Source: a virus | Reading direction: 5' to 3' (one strand) | DNA: 49,796 nucleotides | Virus record (IMG/VR): IMGVR_UViG_3300046028_001698 | Location: 1 to 49,796 of that record | Part shown: piece by piece, positions 47,387-49,796 of the stretch | Layout of the letters: each line of letters opens with the position of its first letter | Position numbering within the stretch: position 1 is the first letter of the stretch | Notes under the pieces: model-generated | Databases searched by the model: none | Seen by the model: only the letters and a program-made list of their open reading frames with translations | What the model was told of the DNA's origin: nothing | Made by a program: the position numbers and the translations under genes

Positions 47387-48094
47387 TCACCGGAAATACT
47401 GACGAGGTGCGATGCGCAAAGGCGCTTTCTCACGGTCCTCATCAGCAGCCTGCTGCCAGAGTTCTTCATACTGCATCTTCAGCCCCGCAGAACGCTCAAG
47501 CGCGCCGGGAACCTTTAGGGATAGGTGATACGCGAGACCAGCCACCAGACAAGGGAGGAACCTAAACGGTATATCTTGCGTAGTAACACCTTCACCAGCA
47601 TCCTGTAAGCGGCGCAAGCGCCAGTAAACAAATGTATAATAGCTGTTCTGGTCAGGCGCAGGCCACACGTTGATGCTCGGGTACTGGATACCGGAGGGGT
47701 TTTGCGCACCAGATTGGCGGTTAATCCACACTTGGATAGGCCGACCCTGCGCGTTCTTATTTGGAATAGTCGAGTATGTGTCGATACTGATACGGTTAAT
47801 AGTGATATCAGTCTGCTGCTGCCCAGTCTGGGTGCGCACGACATGCTCAAGTAGGTCTATGGTATCTACCGGCAGGTCATAGACGATCTGTCCCTGCACC
47901 ATGGGGATCGAACCCTGCTCAATGGTCCACAAGTTAATGCCACGGTTAGCCCACTCAATAGTGAGCAGGTTCAAACTGCGGCGTGCAGTGCGTAAGTCAT
48001 AACCCGTGCGAAGCTCAGCCCCACAACGCTCAAAAGCCTCTTCGACTAGGTCGTTGAGGTTGAGGTTAAATGTGGTGGTGCCAGAGGTAGTCAT
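47387..48094 (-). CDS. P22 gp4-like head-tail adaptor candidate (235 aa)
   Basis: The N-terminal helix region NDLVEEAFERCGAELRTGYD followed by RRSLNLLTIEWANRG resembles the alpha-helical start of P22 gp4-type tail accessory proteins, which close the portal. The middle is beta-rich with VWPAPD and a final helical region. Overlap with the upstream gene is four bases (ATGA). It probably attaches the tail to the portal; the portal gene is outside the window. Confidence 0.68.
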   Translation of the reverse strand: MTTSGTTTFNLNLNDLVEEAFERCGAELRTGYDLRTARRSLNLLTIEWANRGINLWTIEQGSIPMVQGQIVYDLPVDTIDLLEHVVRTQTGQQQTDITINRISIDTYSTIPNKNAQGRPIQVWINRQSGAQNPSGIQYPSINVWPAPDQNSYYTFVYWRLRRLQDAGEGVTTQDIPFRFLPCLVAGLAYHLSLKVPGALERSAGLKMQYEELWQQAADEDREKAPLRIAPRQYFR

Positions 48095-48486
48095 CGGTAC
48101 TTAGCTGCCTTCTTTGCTATGGCCTTTGGCTGCTTAACGAACTGTTTGCCCGCCTTAATGCCTGCGCGTTTCGCCTTGCTTGTAGCAGAGTATTCCTGCG
48201 AACTCAAAGCCTCACGTGCTTTCTTAGGTAAGTAGCGCTCACCCGTAGCTTTCGGCCCTTGAGTAGACGGCTTGCCTGACTTGGTTCCCCAGTCTTCCTT
48301 ACCCCATTTGGACAAAGATTTCTGCGCTTCTGTCTTCGGGCCGCTGTAGCTGCCGCCGGACTTCTTGTACCGCTGCGTAGCAAGCTGGGCTTTGCGTGCG
48401 GACCATTGACCTGCGTTTCCACCTTTGTCGCCAGCTTTTACACTAGCGACAATGCGTTTCCATTTAGGTTCGTCCGACCGAGCCAT
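48091..48486 (-). CDS. DUF5872-like basic protein (131 aa)
   Basis: The stretch WKRIVASVKAGDKGGNAGQW, then ARKAQLATQRYKKSGG and WGKEDWGTKSGK, matches the conserved pattern I know as DUF5872, seen in phages and giant viruses. It is strongly basic, and so possibly DNA-associated in the virion. It lies between the FG-rich protein and an adaptor. Its function is undefined in the family. Confidence 0.7.
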   Translation of the reverse strand: MARSDEPKWKRIVASVKAGDKGGNAGQWSARKAQLATQRYKKSGGSYSGPKTEAQKSLSKWGKEDWGTKSGKPSTQGPKATGERYLPKKAREALSSQEYSATSKAKRAGIKAGKQFVKQPKAIAKKAAKYR

Positions 48487-48488
48487 GA

Positions 48489-49070
48489 TTAAAACCTCAT
48501 CATGCTCATATTACGCATGGCTTGCATACGTGGGTCTTCTTGGCCGACCTGCTGAGAATAGGGGTTAGGCGCTGGGGGTTGAGTCATCATTTGCGGCTGC
48601 ATTGGATCACTGACGGGGCCACCTGAAATCCTAGGTTGCGTCGGGTCGAAACCAAAGTCGGACCCGCGCCCACCAGAGACTTGCGGTTGGGGCTGGGGTT
48701 GGGGCTGGGGTTGGGGCTGCTGCGGAGCCGGAGGGAAAGTCATAGGTTGTTGTTGTTGTCGCTGCCGCGCTGACAATATGCGTTGCCGAAGCATATCGAA
48801 GCCGCCGAAACGCTGCTGGGGCATACCAAACCCACCACCAAAGCCGTTAAATCCGCCGAAGCCGCCGAAGCCCTGCTGTTGCTGAGGCATACCGAAACCA
48901 CCGAAACCGCCGAAGCCCTGCTGTTGCTGAGGCATACCGAAGCCACCGCCAAAACCACCGAAGCCCTGCTGTTGCTGACCACCGAAGCCACCGCCAAAAC
49001 CACCGAAGCCCTGCTGTTGCTGACCACCGAAGCCGCCCTGTTGATTGCCAAAATTACCTGCAGGAATCAT
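48489..49070 (-). CDS. FG/Q-rich low-complexity protein (193 aa)
   Basis: Residues 1-90 consist of repeated Phe-Gly and Gln blocks (units such as QQQQGFGGFGGGFG and MPQQQQGFGGFGG), then a short basic, Gln-rich segment, a (PQ) dipeptide run and a Pro/Gln/Met tail. There is no folded domain. The composition resembles FG-repeat and prion-like domains that form condensates or gels; that is a comparison of composition only. It sits between KGG-type and DUF5872 proteins, so it may be virion-associated or an assembly organiser. Confidence 0.7.
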   Translation of the reverse strand: MIPAGNFGNQQGGFGGQQQQGFGGFGGGFGGQQQQGFGGFGGGFGMPQQQQGFGGFGGFGMPQQQQGFGGFGGFNGFGGGFGMPQQRFGGFDMLRQRILSARQRQQQQPMTFPPAPQQPQPQPQPQPQPQVSGGRGSDFGFDPTQPRISGGPVSDPMQPQMMTQPPAPNPYSQQVGQEDPRMQAMRNMSMMRF

Positions 49071-49071
49071 A

Positions 49072-49365
49072 TCACTTACCTTTATTGAAGCCCTTTAGCA
49101 ACTGCGCAAACCGTGCACGTTGGCCTAACTTACCGGGAGCCTTAGCGGCCTTAGCAAGCTTACCGGCTGGGATTTTCTGCCCTTTCTTGGTGCCTAAAGC
49201 CGAGCGCAATGCACCGGGCTTCTTAATGGCCTTCGAAATATCGAGCTTCGCCTCGCCGCCTTTAGCATACATAGTCACTTCGTCGGGGTTATCCTTACGA
49301 CGAATTGTCTTCGCCCCCGGCATTTTAGAAGGGTTTATAGCCCCCATACCCCGACAAGCGCGCAT
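49072..49365 (-). CDS. Basic KGG-motif protein (97 aa)
   Basis: ATG at 49365 overlaps the preceding stop (TAATG). The product, MRACRGMGAINPSKMPGAKT at its start, contains MYAKGGEAKLD and a Lys/Ala/Gly-rich tail (KIPAGKLAKAAKAPGKLGQR). It is very basic and disordered, like its neighbours. Possibly a DNA-condensing or cargo protein of the virion; unproven. Confidence 0.6.
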   Translation of the reverse strand: MRACRGMGAINPSKMPGAKTIRRKDNPDEVTMYAKGGEAKLDISKAIKKPGALRSALGTKKGQKIPAGKLAKAAKAPGKLGQRARFAQLLKGFNKGK

Positions 49366-49694
49366 TAGCAGGAGCCGCCGTTTTTCATCTTGACCATCGA
49401 AGTCTTGGTCTTGCCTTTGACAGCACAACCGTCGATGGAGCCGCCCTTGGCGAACTTCATCATTGCACGACCCTTAGTGTCGGCTGACTTCTTCTTCATA
49501 GCAGCGCCGAACTTAGTTGCCTTACCGCCTTTCGCCATACCCGGCTTAGCATTGCGCTTTGCCAGTTCCTTAAGAAACTCTTTACGCTCTGGGGTCAACG
49601 GCACGGTGTTTGCACCACCCGTAATCGGCTCTTTTGGTTTTTTCTTCGGCGGCATTGGTTGCGAAGATGCCGAACCACCTTTAGCGTATTTCAT
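49365..49694 (-). CDS. Basic KGG-motif protein, possibly extending off the window (109 aa seen)
   Basis: The ATG at 49694 has a strong AAAGGAGG site seven bases upstream. The protein contains MKYAKGGSAS, GMAKGGKATKFGAAMKKKSA and MMKFAKGGSIDG, three copies of an AKGG motif. The reading frame stays open without a stop to the window edge at 49796 (34 more codons, also Lys/Gly-rich), so it may be the end of a longer protein. The gene is basic and disordered. Start assignment is therefore uncertain. Confidence 0.6.
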   Translation of the reverse strand: MKYAKGGSASSQPMPPKKKPKEPITGGANTVPLTPERKEFLKELAKRNAKPGMAKGGKATKFGAAMKKKSADTKGRAMMKFAKGGSIDGCAVKGKTKTSMVKMKNGGSC

Positions 49695-49796
49695 AATTTT
49701 GCCTCCTTTGGCTTTACCGTATTTAGCTTCCTGTGACTTTCTGTAGGCGTCAGATGTTTTGAATATGTCGCCTAAAGAGCCGCTACGTGTCTTTTT

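Noticed and set aside
1-49796. tRNA genes, rRNA, insertion sequences, integrase or attachment sites
   Set aside because: I looked at the gaps between genes and found no cloverleaf-like tRNA, no transposase or recombinase, and no flanking repeats that would mark an insertion or attachment site.

Overview
This window is part of the genome of a tailed double-stranded DNA phage, probably podovirus-like and from an aquatic bacterial host. The evidence is a phage replication set (family A DNA polymerase, primase fused to a DUF927-type helicase, SNF2-type helicase, two PD-(D/E)XK nucleases, a candidate ssDNA-binding protein) facing a virion set (two head-tail adaptor-like proteins, repeat-rich fibre proteins, T7-type amidase, and internal proteins resembling podovirus ejection proteins with a T7 gp13-like protein, a transglycosylase and a 2260-residue protein). 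No terminase, portal, capsid or integrase gene is present. The late operon enters from the right edge, so packaging and capsid genes probably lie beyond it. The host cannot be named from the sequence.

Layout. Positions 1-465 are G-rich leader DNA with inverted repeats and a promoter-like site. A monocistronic unknown gene (466-1341) follows and ends in a cluster of strong hairpins with a terminator. Positions 1342-2205 are non-coding and look like an origin or control region: seven TGATAGT iterons plus a variant, a 21-bp direct repeat, a 24-bp perfect palindrome and AT-rich DNA. From 2206 to 23123 all genes run on the plus strand, tightly packed with many ATGA, TGATG or TAGTG overlaps and a stereotyped AAGGAGCAAG ribosome-binding leader. 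First come small accessory genes, then a MoxR AAA+ / VWA-metallopeptidase module (5324-8607), then replication and nucleic-acid genes. They meet a convergent late operon at a terminator near 23170-23201. From 49694 down to 23200 all genes are on the minus strand. In transcription order these are small Lys/Gly-rich proteins, an FG/Q-rich low-complexity protein, adaptors, fibre proteins, endolysin and holin candidate, more fibre and virion proteins, and finally the internal ejection proteins.

How it may work together. At least ten copies of TAAC-N4-GTTA lie in the first 5.8 kb, four of them with full CTTAAC/GTTAAG arms. They sit near the candidate promoters and partly overlap ribosome-binding sites, and they suggest a phage-wide early control circuit. 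Two candidate promoters share an identical 14-mer at the -35 position with the same 17-bp spacer. The replication genes can plausibly prime, unwind and copy the genome. The late proteins would build a tail with extended repetitive fibres and inject wall-cutting and peptidase-like domains.

Most unusual points: (1) an in-frame TAA in the 962-residue fibre gene falls exactly at a conserved Gln position of an 11-residue Trp repeat, and the repeat phase continues beyond it for 20 codons; (2) the TAAC-N4-GTTA site family; (3) the iteron/palindrome region; (4) an HEALGH...EEILAE peptidase-like pair in the 2260-residue protein, resembling M49 peptidases; (5) exactly seven 52-residue repeats in a fibre protein, suggesting a seven-bladed propeller; (6) an FG/Q-rich low-complexity protein; (7) the MoxR/VWA module.
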